Shown here piece after piece: positions 23,822 to 31,802 of a stretch of 32,540 nt of DNA. The first letter of the stretch is position 1. Each line of letters starts with the position of its first letter. The position numbers and the translations under genes are program-made. This stretch comes from CAZMNF01 sp964567595 (GTDB lineage Bacteria > Bipolaricaulota > Bipolaricaulia > RBG-16-55-9): the NCBI GenBank assembly GCA_964567595.1, contig CAZMNF010000021.1:1-32540 (forward strand), read 5' to 3'. Below the pieces are notes generated by a model. It did not search any database, was not told the origin of the DNA, and saw nothing but the letters and a program-made list of their open reading frames with translations.

Positions 23822-25885
23822 CTATCGCCTGAAGTCGGACCGTTCCAACCCATCGATTTCGCGCATCTCGTCATCGCTCAGCGCAAACCCGAAGATATCC
23901 GCGTTCGTGTGGACGTGGTCCGGGTTCGTGCTGGAGGGAATGGGGACCAGCCAGCGCTGGAGGAGCCAGCGCAACACGACCTGGGCCGACGACACGCCAT
24001 GATCTGCCGCGATTGCGCGTAGCGTGGCGTCGTCGAGGAGCCCTGGCGCCGACAGCGGCGAGTGGGCCATAACGCCAACGCCGCGCTCATGCGCAAGCTG
24101 GACCAACTCCCACTGCGGGAGATACGGATGGCATTCGACCTGGATCGCCGAGGGCGGGATCCGCGCGTCATCGAACAGATCTCGCAGCTGGGCTGGCGAG
24201 ACGTTGCAGATTCCGAGCGCCCGCGTCAGCCCCTCGTCGACGAGCCCTTCCAGCGCCGCCCACGTCTCGGCGAGCGAGACGCCGTGGTCGATCAAGATCT
24301 CCCCGTCGGCGCCGGTGGGGAACGCCAGCGGCTGGGCCTCGTCGTGCGTCAATCGGGACAGGTCGCCGAGCGGGCCCTGGTGCTGCCAGGCCTCGGGCCA
24401 GTGGAGCATGTAGACATCAAAATGATCCAATCCCAGGCGCTGGAGCGAAGCCCGAGCTGCCGCCCGAAGATGGTCGGGCCGATGGCTCGTGTTCCAGGCC
24501 TTGCCGACGATGGTGAGCCGCTCGCGCGGACGCCCGATGCCCTGCCGTAGCCAGGCGCCCAGTTGCGCCTCGGTGCCGTAGAGTTCGGCGGTGTCGAAGA
24601 GCCGAATTCCGGCCGCCAGCGCGTCGCCCAGCGAGGCGTTGAGGTCGACGTAGGTCGTCCCGCCGCGATAGCGGGAGCCCCCGAAGCCGACCGGGGGCAG
24701 CTCGACCCGCGGCGCTTGGTCATCAGGCCGCTGGCCGTTGCGCGGACCGGCCGCGTTGGCGTCGTCGCGGGGCGGCGCGAGCGGGTGGCCGCTGCGATGC
24801 GGTTCCGAAGTTTCCGTCCATGACAGGAGCTGCGGGGCAGAAAACCCGAGGTCCGCGACCTCGGCGGGCTCGCCCGTCTCGGCGGACGTCTCGATCGCCG
24901 CCAGCGCCGCGACGACGTGCGCGGCCTGGCGGCCCTCAACGCAGGGTTGTCGGTTCGCCCGAGCGGCCCGGGCCACGTCGGCGACCGCCGACGCGTAGTT
25001 GAGCGCCGTCGGGGGACGGGGCAGCGGGAGCGGCCGATACGGACGCCCCAGCCGGGCGACCTGGAGCGATGGCGCCTCGGTCTGGCCGTCGACGTTGCCG
25101 ACGTCCGGGAGATAGAGCGAGCCGGCGTCCCCGTGGAACTCCAAGCTGGCGAACTCCCGGGTGCGATGGGGGACGTACATGCTGGCGGTCAGTTGGACGA
25201 AGGGCCCGTCGGGGAACTCGAGCGTCGCCACGACGTGGTCCGGCGTCTCCACCCAAAACGTCCGCCCCTCGTGCTCATGGTCCGACAATAGCTGGGCGAC
25301 GTCGGCGCGGCGCACGCGGGCCACGGGCCCGAAGATCGCGGTCAGCACGCTCAGGTGATAGACGGCGCCGTCGTAGAGCGGGCCGACCCGCAGGAACGGC
25401 TCCGGGTTCGGGTTCCATTCCGTGACGCGGCCGAAGTTGCCCGTGGCGTAGACCGTCCGGACGGGGCCGATGTGGCGCTCGCGCAGCAGCCGAGCGGCAA
25501 GCTGTTGCGCATCGGCCCAGGGGCCGAGGGGCGCGCAACCGAGCGCCAGCCCCCTGTCATCCGCCAACGAGACGAGCCGAGCGGCCTCGGCGGCGTCCAT
25601 GGCCAAGGGCTTCTCGCTCAGCACGTGGCGCCCGGCCTCCAGACAGGCCCGTGTCACGCCCGCATGGGCATCGTGCAGCGTCAGGTTGACGATCAGCTCG
25701 GCGTCCGAGTTGTCCAACAGCGCCTCGACGCCGTCATACGCTGACGCATCGAACGGACCCGCCAGAGCTTGCGCTCGCTCGATGTCTAAATCGGCCGCGG
25801 CGACGAGCGATAGCTCCGGATAGGCGGCGAGGCCCTGGGCGTACTGTGCGGCGATGTGCCCACAGCCGACGATGGCGACGTCCAT
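23822..25885 (-). CDS. Fusion of Gfo/Idh/MocA oxidoreductase and aldo/keto reductase
   Basis: One 687-residue frame joins two NAD(P)H enzymes. Residues 1-350 are Gfo/Idh/MocA type, with a Rossmann start VAIVGCGHIA (3-12) and the EKP motif at 91-93. Residues about 393-687 are an aldo/keto reductase with its usual tetrad: Asp431 in LFDTAELYG, Tyr436, Lys462 and His495 in MLHWPE. A Pro/Asp-rich linker of about 40 residues joins them. Both families often act on sugars or polyols, so a two-step oxidation/reduction of one substrate is plausible. It is transcribed opposite to the Sat-CysC gene. A fusion of these two families is uncommon in my knowledge. Confidence 0.88.
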   Translation of the reverse strand: MDVAIVGCGHIAAQYAQGLAAYPELSLVAAADLDIERAQALAGPFDASAYDGVEALLDNSDAELIVNLTLHDAHAGVTRACLEAGRHVLSEKPLAMDAAEAARLVSLADDRGLALGCAPLGPWADAQQLAARLLRERHIGPVRTVYATGNFGRVTEWNPNPEPFLRVGPLYDGAVYHLSVLTAIFGPVARVRRADVAQLLSDHEHEGRTFWVETPDHVVATLEFPDGPFVQLTASMYVPHRTREFASLEFHGDAGSLYLPDVGNVDGQTEAPSLQVARLGRPYRPLPLPRPPTALNYASAVADVARAARANRQPCVEGRQAAHVVAALAAIETSAETGEPAEVADLGFSAPQLLSWTETSEPHRSGHPLAPPRDDANAAGPRNGQRPDDQAPRVELPPVGFGGSRYRGGTTYVDLNASLGDALAAGIRLFDTAELYGTEAQLGAWLRQGIGRPRERLTIVGKAWNTSHRPDHLRAAARASLQRLGLDHFDVYMLHWPEAWQHQGPLGDLSRLTHDEAQPLAFPTGADGEILIDHGVSLAETWAALEGLVDEGLTRALGICNVSPAQLRDLFDDARIPPSAIQVECHPYLPQWELVQLAHERGVGVMAHSPLSAPGLLDDATLRAIAADHGVSSAQVVLRWLLQRWLVPIPSSTNPDHVHTNADIFGFALSDDEMREIDGLERSDFRR

Positions 25886-25938
25886 GGCCCGCCCAGCCTA
25901 CTGAGCCACGGATCATGGCACCACAAGTGTCGATCCGT

Positions 25939-26934
25939 TCAGTCCGGATCCCTAGCTTCCTCGGCATGAATGAGCGCCTCGACGTCGCGCAGGATCGCCC
26001 TCGCCGTGCTCCCCTTGCGCAGGAAGAGATACGGCGGAAACGCGTGCTCCAGACAAATCCGATCGGCCGCCGCCAGCAGCGATTCAACGAGCGGGCGCAG
26101 CTCAGCACGGACATGCGATGAGCTCTTGGACCAGGCACTGTGCCCGTCGACATCGAGGATTTTCGTCTCGGTCGGGCGCCCCCCGCGCATGAGGCGTTCC
26201 AGGTACGGCGGATCGGGCAGCGTCAGGTGGACGTAGTCGACGTGGGGGTGGCTCCGCTCGATCTCGCGGCCCACGGCGTCGGTGTCCCCATCGCATGCCA
26301 ACAGCGCGTGCGAGAGGTCGAAGCAGATGCCGACGCGGCCCGCGCAGCGCTCGACCACCTCGACCTCGTTGGCGAGCGCGCTGCCGAAGCGGCGCTTCGG
26401 CGATCGCTGATGGACGAGGTCGTTCTCCAAGAGCACGCGGACGTGGCAGGCCTCGCTCGCGTCGAGAACTCCCTCCGTGAGTCGCGAGAAGAAGTCGATC
26501 GCCGGGCGGCGTTCGCGCTCGCGGATCCAGTAGCCGGGATGGATAACCACGTATGCTAATCGGTCGTCGGTGGCCAGCTCGCGGGCCAGCTCGATCTGTG
26601 CGCGCAGGAGTCGTTCCTTGTAGGCGCGATCGCGGGGCTCGCACCAGTTGACCCGATAGCGCGTCCGGAACGGGTGCGAGTCGAACAGGCCGTGGAACGT
26701 TGTCACCGAGCCGTAGCTGCCCGCCTGGATGGCTCGCTTCGTGCGATGGCTCGATCGCGGATGGGCCTCCGGCGGCCGGAGCCGCCCGCCCATGGCGAAC
26801 CAGAGCTCGCAGCCGTTGACCCGATTCAACAGATCGTCCGCGCTCGGATGCCCGAGCGTTGCCGCCATTCGGAGGGCGCGATACGTCAGCTCGCTCAGGA
26901 CGAGCCGCTTGCCCGTGGTCCCGCCGTGGCTCAT
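25939..26934 (-). CDS. Xylose isomerase-like TIM-barrel protein (AP endonuclease family 2 fold)
   Basis: This 331-residue protein has the metal-dependent TIM-barrel pattern shared by sugar isomerases/epimerases and Nfo-type endonucleases. The likely metal ligands lie in VVIHPGYW (about 149-156), LLENDLVHQ (about 185-193), ICFDLSHALL (about 217-226), VDYVHLTLPD (about 246-255), DGHSAWS and the late ICLEHAFPP segment. The function cannot be set: sugar phosphate isomerase, DNA-repair nuclease (UvsE-like) or other. It starts at ATG 26934, divergent from the CDP-alcohol phosphatidyltransferase, and lies 53 bases upstream of the fusion gene on the same strand, possibly in one operon. Confidence 0.65.
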   Translation of the reverse strand: MSHGGTTGKRLVLSELTYRALRMAATLGHPSADDLLNRVNGCELWFAMGGRLRPPEAHPRSSHRTKRAIQAGSYGSVTTFHGLFDSHPFRTRYRVNWCEPRDRAYKERLLRAQIELARELATDDRLAYVVIHPGYWIRERERRPAIDFFSRLTEGVLDASEACHVRVLLENDLVHQRSPKRRFGSALANEVEVVERCAGRVGICFDLSHALLACDGDTDAVGREIERSHPHVDYVHLTLPDPPYLERLMRGGRPTETKILDVDGHSAWSKSSSHVRAELRPLVESLLAAADRICLEHAFPPYLFLRKGSTARAILRDVEALIHAEEARDPD

Positions 26935-27032
26935 CCCGTCACTCTACCCGAGAGCCCGCCTCCATCGCACGGATGATCGACGCCCGAAGGGGCGGAATGA
27001 GTCCGTGCGTCCAAATTGGTACGATAACCGCC

Positions 27033-27812
27033 ATGGGCTCAACGGCCTTGCCACAGACGCTCAAACGCCGCTGGTGGGGGACGGTGTGGCTCTTTGGGGC
27101 CGCGTTGACGTTCACCTACACGCTATTGTGGATGGCCTGGTCCGCGCCATACGCCGACCGTTGGGGAATGCTGACCGCGCTGGCGCTCGTCTACATTCTG
27201 GTCTTCACGCGCGTCCATCTGCGCCTCAACCGCCGTCCGGCTCAGTCAGCCATCCGGGCCAACTTGGGCCCGGCCAACGCGCTCACGCTGGCGCGCGGGC
27301 TCCTGGCCGGGTTGCTCGCGGGGTTCGTCATGGCCCCGACGCCCGTGGGGCTCTGGGCGCTCGTGCCGGGCGCGCTCATGACGAGCGTGTCGGTCTTGGA
27401 CGTGGCCGACGGCTGGCTCGCACGCCGGCGCCGCGAGACGACCGACCTGGGCGCCAAGCTGGACGTGGAGGTCGACTCGCTGGCGCTGCTCGTGGCCTAC
27501 ATCCTGGCGGTCAAGCTGGGGCAGCTCCCCATCGTGTTTGCAGCCGCCGGCGGGCTCTACTACGCCTATCGCCTCACGCTGACCTGGCGGCGCTATCGTG
27601 GCCGCCCCGTCTACGCCATCCCCGTGGACCGACGCCGTCCGATCATCGCTGGCGCTCAGATGGCCGTCCTCTCCGCGATCCTCTGGCCCGTCTGGGGGCC
27701 GCCGCTGACGGTTGCGCTTGGAGGCGCGACGGTCGCGTTGGTGGGGCTCAGCTTCGGGCGCGACTGGCTCGTCGCCACCGGGCGAATGCCCCGGACGGTC
27801 GCCCCCGTGTGA
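27033..27812 (+). CDS. CDP-alcohol phosphatidyltransferase family protein
   Basis: This 259-residue membrane enzyme transfers a phosphatidyl or related phosphoalcohol group from a CDP-alcohol. The complete family motif is visible: Asp123, Asp126-Gly127, Ala130-Arg131, Gly140, Asp144 and Asp148 (D-x2-DG-x2-AR-x8-G-x3-D-x3-D). Hydrophobic helices flank it (about 17-38, 45-60, 85-118 and 147-185). The ATG at 27033 is chosen because the upstream open frame lacks family resemblance. A possible extended -10 element (TGGTACGAT, 27017-27025) would put the transcript start at the ATG. The alcohol acceptor is unknown. It precedes the pteridine-type genes. Confidence 0.85.
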   Translation: MGSTALPQTLKRRWWGTVWLFGAALTFTYTLLWMAWSAPYADRWGMLTALALVYILVFTRVHLRLNRRPAQSAIRANLGPANALTLARGLLAGLLAGFVMAPTPVGLWALVPGALMTSVSVLDVADGWLARRRRETTDLGAKLDVEVDSLALLVAYILAVKLGQLPIVFAAAGGLYYAYRLTLTWRRYRGRPVYAIPVDRRRPIIAGAQMAVLSAILWPVWGPPLTVALGGATVALVGLSFGRDWLVATGRMPRTVAPV

Positions 27813-27827
27813 GGCCGGGCTGTGCAA

Positions 27828-27850
27828 ACGGGACTCATGTCCCGTACAAT
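27828..27850 (+). promoter_or_regulatory. Inverted repeat abutting a -10-like box upstream of the GCHII-reductase gene
   Basis: ACGGGAC (27828-27834) and GTCCCGT (27839-27845) are perfect 7-base arms with a four-base loop, immediately next to TACAAT (27845-27850). A weak -35 region lies about 17-18 bases upstream. The repeat may be an operator, or an end structure of the previous gene. Confidence 0.4.
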
Positions 27851-27891
27851 GCTGTTGGTTATGTAGCACAGGGATGGAGGATATGGTCAAC

Positions 27892-29241
27892 ATGACCTCG
27901 CAACGCGTGAGTCAGACGGCGTCGGCCCGCATCCCGACGGGCGATGTGGAGTTCCAGCTGGCCCTGTACGAGAACGACCTGGACGACAAGGACCACCTGG
28001 CGCTGGTCTACGGCAACATCGACGAGTCGGATGTCCTGGTGCGCATCCACTCGGAGTGCTTCACGGGCGACGTGCTCGGGTCGCTGCGCTGCGACTGCGG
28101 CGAGCAGCTGGAGACCTCCATGCGCATGATCACTGATCACGGCTCGGGGGTGCTGCTCTATCTGCGCCAAGAGGGCCGCGGCATCGGCCTGCTGGAGAAG
28201 CTGCGCGCCTACAACCTCCAGGACGACGGCTACGACACCGTCGACGCCAACCTCGCGCTGGGCCACGGCGCCGACGAGCGCGACTACACGGTCGCGGGGC
28301 TGATGCTCGCCGACCTCGGGGTCCATTCCGTCCGACTGATCACCAACAACCCGGCCAAGATCGACAGCCTCCAGGCCCACGGCATCGACGTCGCCGAGCG
28401 CGTCCCCGTTCCGCCCCAGCCCAACCGCCACAACAGCACCTACCTGCGCGCCAAGGTCGATCGCATGCGCCACATGCTCGACATCGGCCCCTCGATATCG
28501 TCGAACTCCACGGAGCTGGACGCGGCCATTCGCGATCTGACCGATCGCAGCATCGAGCATCACGAGCGCACGGGGAGGCCGTTCCTGACGCTCACGTACG
28601 CGCAGAGCCTGGACGGCTCCATCGCCGCCCGGCCGGGCGAGCCCCTGCCCCTCAGCGGCCACGACGCGATGGCGCTCACGCACCGCCTGCGGGCGAGCCA
28701 CGACGCCATTCTCGTCGGGATCGACACGCTCCTCGCCGACGATCCCCAACTGACCGTCCGTGAGGCCGACGGCCCCGATCCCATCCCCGTGGTGCTCGAC
28801 ACCCGGCTGCGCACCCCGCCGGACGCGCGGCTCCTCGATCCCGCGGGCCCGCGTCCCGTCGTCGCCACCAGTGAGGGAGCCGATCCCGAGCGGGCCGCCG
28901 AGCTGGAGGCCCGGGGCGCGTGTCTCCTGCGCCTGCCGTGCGATCCCGCGGGCCAGATCTCGCTGCCCGCCCTCGCGGAGCAACTCGGCGAGCAGGGGGT
29001 CCGCAGCCTCATGGTCGAGGGCGGCGCCCAGGTGCTGAGCAGCTTCCTGCGCCATCGCCTCGCCCACCAGGTGATCGTCACCGTGGCGCCCATGTTCGTG
29101 GGCGGGGTGCGCGCGATCCGCGACATCCAGCCCGAGGGGACCAACGGCGACTTCCGCTTCCCGCAATTGACCGACGTGAGCCACCATTCCGTGGGCGAGG
29201 ACCTGGTGCTCGTCGGCACGCCCGACTGGCAGGGTGGCTGA
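27892..29241 (+). CDS. GTP cyclohydrolase II fused to a RIB7/RibD-type pyrimidine reductase
   Basis: This 449-residue protein starts with a GTP cyclohydrolase II domain (about 1-205): RIHSECFTGD...RCDCG (C-x10-C-x-C zinc box), YLRQEGRGIGL, RAYNLQDDGYDTVDAN and ITNNPAK. It is followed by a reductase domain (about 228-449): FLTLTYAQSLDGSIA, RASHDAILVGIDTLLADDP, and VEGGAQVLSSF. The second domain resembles fungal/archaeal RIB7 and the RibD C-terminus; the RibD deaminase domain is missing. Together they would turn GTP into the 2,5-diamino-ribitylamino-pyrimidinone phosphate. ATG 27892 lies 11 bases after GGAGG (27876-27880); ATGs at 27874 and 27883 are in frame and cannot be excluded. It is a paralogue of ribBA and begins the pteridine-type cluster. 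Confidence 0.9.
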   Translation: MTSQRVSQTASARIPTGDVEFQLALYENDLDDKDHLALVYGNIDESDVLVRIHSECFTGDVLGSLRCDCGEQLETSMRMITDHGSGVLLYLRQEGRGIGLLEKLRAYNLQDDGYDTVDANLALGHGADERDYTVAGLMLADLGVHSVRLITNNPAKIDSLQAHGIDVAERVPVPPQPNRHNSTYLRAKVDRMRHMLDIGPSISSNSTELDAAIRDLTDRSIEHHERTGRPFLTLTYAQSLDGSIAARPGEPLPLSGHDAMALTHRLRASHDAILVGIDTLLADDPQLTVREADGPDPIPVVLDTRLRTPPDARLLDPAGPRPVVATSEGADPERAAELEARGACLLRLPCDPAGQISLPALAEQLGEQGVRSLMVEGGAQVLSSFLRHRLAHQVIVTVAPMFVGGVRAIRDIQPEGTNGDFRFPQLTDVSHHSVGEDLVLVGTPDWQGG

Positions 29242-29244
29242 GCC

Positions 29245-30303
29245 ATGGCGGGCCAGACGCTCTACTTCACCGCTCCCGAGACCGTCGAGGTCTGCGAGGA
29301 AGCCGTCCCGGAACCCAAGAGGCAACAGGTCCGTGTGCGGGCGACCTACTCCGCAATCAGCGCGGGCACGGAAGGCCTCGTCTATCGCGGCGACTGGGCC
29401 GCCAACGGCAACGCGTCGGGCGTCGACCCCATTTCCGAGAATTTGGCATATCCGTTCCGCTACGGCTACAGCCTCGTCGGCGTCGTCGACGCGGTCGGCC
29501 GCGAGGTCGATCCCCAATGGCAGGGAGTGCGCGTCTTCGCGCTTGCGCCGCACGGCAGCCATCACTGCTGCGCGCCCGACGCGTTGACGGCCCTGCCCGA
29601 CGACATCGACGACCGCGACGCGGTCTTCCTTGCCAACGCGGAAACAGCCGTCAACTTGGCGCTGGACGCGGCGCCACGCATCGGCGAGCGGGCGCTCGTG
29701 TTGGGCCAGGGCGCGGTCGGGCTGCTCGTGACCGGGTGCTTGGCCCGCTTCCCCTTGGATCAGCTCGTCACGACCGAGCTGGACGCGCGGCGCCGGGCGT
29801 TCTCGGGAGAGCTGGGCGCGCACGCCGCGCTCGATCCCCGCGAGCCCGACGCCGAGGCCCAACTGCGCGAGCGGCTCCATGGGGGTCCCGACGCGACCTC
29901 GGGGGCGAGCGGCGCCGATCTCATCATCGAACTGACCGGGCAGCCGGAGGTTCTGAACACGGCGCTCGCCTACGCGGGTTACGAGACCCGAATCGTCGTG
30001 GGGTCCTGGTACGGGACGAAGCGGGCCCAACTGGATCTGGGCGACGCGTTCCATCGCGGCCGAGTCCAGCTCGTTGCCAGCCAGGTCAGCACCCTGGCGT
30101 CGCCGCTGCGCGGGCGCTGGACGCACGCGCGCCGCATGGACGTCGCGCTGGGACTGCTGCGCGAGATTCGGCCCGCGCGGCTCGTCACGGACGTCTACCC
30201 CCTGAGTCGAGCTGAGGACGCCTACGCCACGCTGCTGGACGAGCGCCAATCCTCGATTCAGATGCTGTTCCGCTACCCAGGAGATTCCGAACAGCGAGCG
30301 TGA
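29245..30303 (+). CDS. Medium-chain dehydrogenase/reductase (zinc-ADH family member)
   Basis: This 352-residue MDR-superfamily oxidoreductase starts three bases after the previous stop. The N-terminal segment YSAISAGTEGLVYRGDW and FRYGYSLVGVVDAVG resembles BchC-like and sugar dehydrogenases. The nucleotide-binding GQGAVGLLVTG (about 153-163) marks the Rossmann fold. The usual catalytic Cys and the structural zinc Cys cluster are not seen, so it may work without zinc. The substrate is unknown. Its neighbours suggest a pteridine or polyol intermediate. Confidence 0.8.
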   Translation: MAGQTLYFTAPETVEVCEEAVPEPKRQQVRVRATYSAISAGTEGLVYRGDWAANGNASGVDPISENLAYPFRYGYSLVGVVDAVGREVDPQWQGVRVFALAPHGSHHCCAPDALTALPDDIDDRDAVFLANAETAVNLALDAAPRIGERALVLGQGAVGLLVTGCLARFPLDQLVTTELDARRRAFSGELGAHAALDPREPDAEAQLRERLHGGPDATSGASGADLIIELTGQPEVLNTALAYAGYETRIVVGSWYGTKRAQLDLGDAFHRGRVQLVASQVSTLASPLRGRWTHARRMDVALGLLREIRPARLVTDVYPLSRAEDAYATLLDERQSSIQMLFRYPGDSEQRA

Positions 30304-30309
30304 TCCCGC

Positions 30310-30699
30310 ATGTACGAACTGATGGTCCGCCGCGACTTCGTGGCCCAGCACTATCTCACGGTCCCGGACTGCGGGCCGGAGAACGAGTGGCACTCGCACC
30401 ACTTCCACGCCGACGTCCATCTGGAGGGCGCGTCGCTCGACGAGCACGGCTACCTCGTCGACATCGTCGAGCTCAACGACGCGCTCGAGGGCGTGCTGTC
30501 CCGATACCGCGATCGGACGCTCAACGACCTGCCGGAATTCCAGGGGACAAACCCGAGCATCGAACGCTTTGCGAGATTTGTGGCCGAGCGGTTGGCGAAC
30601 CACCTCGACGCAGCGCATCTCGACGCGCTGACGGTCAAGCTCTGGGAAGATGCGGCCGCCTGGGCTTCCTACCGCGCCGAGCTGTCGCGGACGGGATGA
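30310..30699 (+). CDS. 6-pyruvoyl-tetrahydropterin synthase / QueD family protein
   Basis: This 129-residue T-fold enzyme family acts on dihydroneopterin triphosphate. Probable zinc ligands are His14, His28 and His30 (segment WHSHHFHADV, replacing the common HGHNY type). Cys21 (DCGPEN) is a candidate catalytic Cys and Glu113 in LWEDAAAW a candidate C-terminal acid. GYLVDIVELND and NPSIERFARFVAE are typical for the family. Its usual GTP cyclohydrolase I partner is absent; instead a GTP cyclohydrolase II fusion lies upstream. The stop overlaps the next gene's ATG. Confidence 0.82.
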   Translation: MYELMVRRDFVAQHYLTVPDCGPENEWHSHHFHADVHLEGASLDEHGYLVDIVELNDALEGVLSRYRDRTLNDLPEFQGTNPSIERFARFVAERLANHLDAAHLDALTVKLWEDAAAWASYRAELSRTG

Positions 30700-31802
30700 A
30701 CGCTGACGGAGCCATGCGCGTGGGGCTGGTGATCTACGGGCCGCTCGACGGGCGCTCGGGCGGCTATCTCTACGACGCCCAGCTCGTCCAGCACCTGCGC
30801 GAGGCGGGCGATGAGGTGCGGGTGTTCTCCCAGCCTGAGGCGAGCTATGCGGGGCGTTTGAGAGAGAACCTCCATCGCGGCTTCTGGCGGGAGCTGGCCC
30901 GCGCCGACCTGGACGCGCTGCTGCAGGACGAGCTCAATCACCCGTCGCTGGCGCTCGGCAACCGCTGGCTGCGCCGGCGCGTCGACTACCCGATCGTCGG
31001 GATCGTCCACCATCTCTACGCTGATGAGTGGCCTCGGAGCTTCCGACAACGCGCCATCGAACGACTGGAGCGCGCCTTCCTCGCCACGACCGACGCCTGG
31101 ATCGCCAACAGCCGGGCAACGCTCGAGCGGGTCCGTGGGCTGGGATTGGAGCGCCCGTCCGTCGTCGCCTATCCGGGCGGGGATCGATTCGGGGGGTTGC
31201 CGACGGGCCCGGAGATCGAGCGCCGGGCGCATCAGCCGGGGCCGCTGCGGGTGCTCTTTCTCGGCCACGTGGTTCCCCGCAAGCGCCTGGCGTTGGTCCT
31301 GGAGGCCGTGGCGGCGACATCACCCGAGACCTGCACGCTCAGCGTCGCCGGCGGCCTGGACGCCGACCCGGCCTACGCCGCGCGCATGCGACGACGCGTG
31401 GAGGAACGGGGCATTGCCGACCGGGTCCGCTTCTGCGGCCGAGTGGCTGACGATGAGCTCGTGGAGCTGCTGCGCACGCATCAGGTCATGGCGCTGCCCT
31501 CGGCGCACGAGGGCTTCGGCATGGCCTACCTGGAATCCCTCGGCTTCGGGCTGGCCGTCTGCGCGCCCGCGAGCTCGCCCGCCGCGGAGCTGATCGACGA
31601 TGGCGCGAGCGGCTTTCTCATCGACAACGCCCGCCCCGACGAGCTGGCGACCCGATTCGAGACCCTCCATGAACATCGCGACCTTTTGGCGCGGGTCGGC
31701 TGCGATGGGCGCCGCGCCTTCGACGCCCATCCCACCTGGGCCGAGACGGGCGCGACCGTCCGAGCGTTTCTGTTGGAGCTGGTCGGTGACGACCATGCCT
31801 GA
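30696..31802 (+). CDS. GT-B glycosyltransferase (GT4-like)
   Basis: This 368-residue protein has the two-Rossmann GT-B layout. VGLVIYGPLDGRSGGYLYDAQLVQHL (about 9-34, shown as a motif in two parts: a nucleotide-like Gly stretch and a helix) forms the acceptor side. LRVLFLGHVVPRKRLALVLEAV starts the donor domain near residue 185. The E-x7-E motif is in HEGFGMAYLESLGFG. The ATG overlaps the previous stop as ATGA; a second ATG at 30714 is possible. It should transfer a sugar from a nucleotide donor, perhaps to the product of the pteridine-type genes upstream. Confidence 0.85.
   Translation: MNADGAMRVGLVIYGPLDGRSGGYLYDAQLVQHLREAGDEVRVFSQPEASYAGRLRENLHRGFWRELARADLDALLQDELNHPSLALGNRWLRRRVDYPIVGIVHHLYADEWPRSFRQRAIERLERAFLATTDAWIANSRATLERVRGLGLERPSVVAYPGGDRFGGLPTGPEIERRAHQPGPLRVLFLGHVVPRKRLALVLEAVAATSPETCTLSVAGGLDADPAYAARMRRRVEERGIADRVRFCGRVADDELVELLRTHQVMALPSAHEGFGMAYLESLGFGLAVCAPASSPAAELIDDGASGFLIDNARPDELATRFETLHEHRDLLARVGCDGRRAFDAHPTWAETGATVRAFLLELVGDDHA

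Noticed and set aside
27859..30618. 919-codon minus-strand frame
   Set aside because: It lies opposite the GCHII-reductase fusion and the MDR gene, both with clear family motifs; its composition is typical of an antisense shadow.
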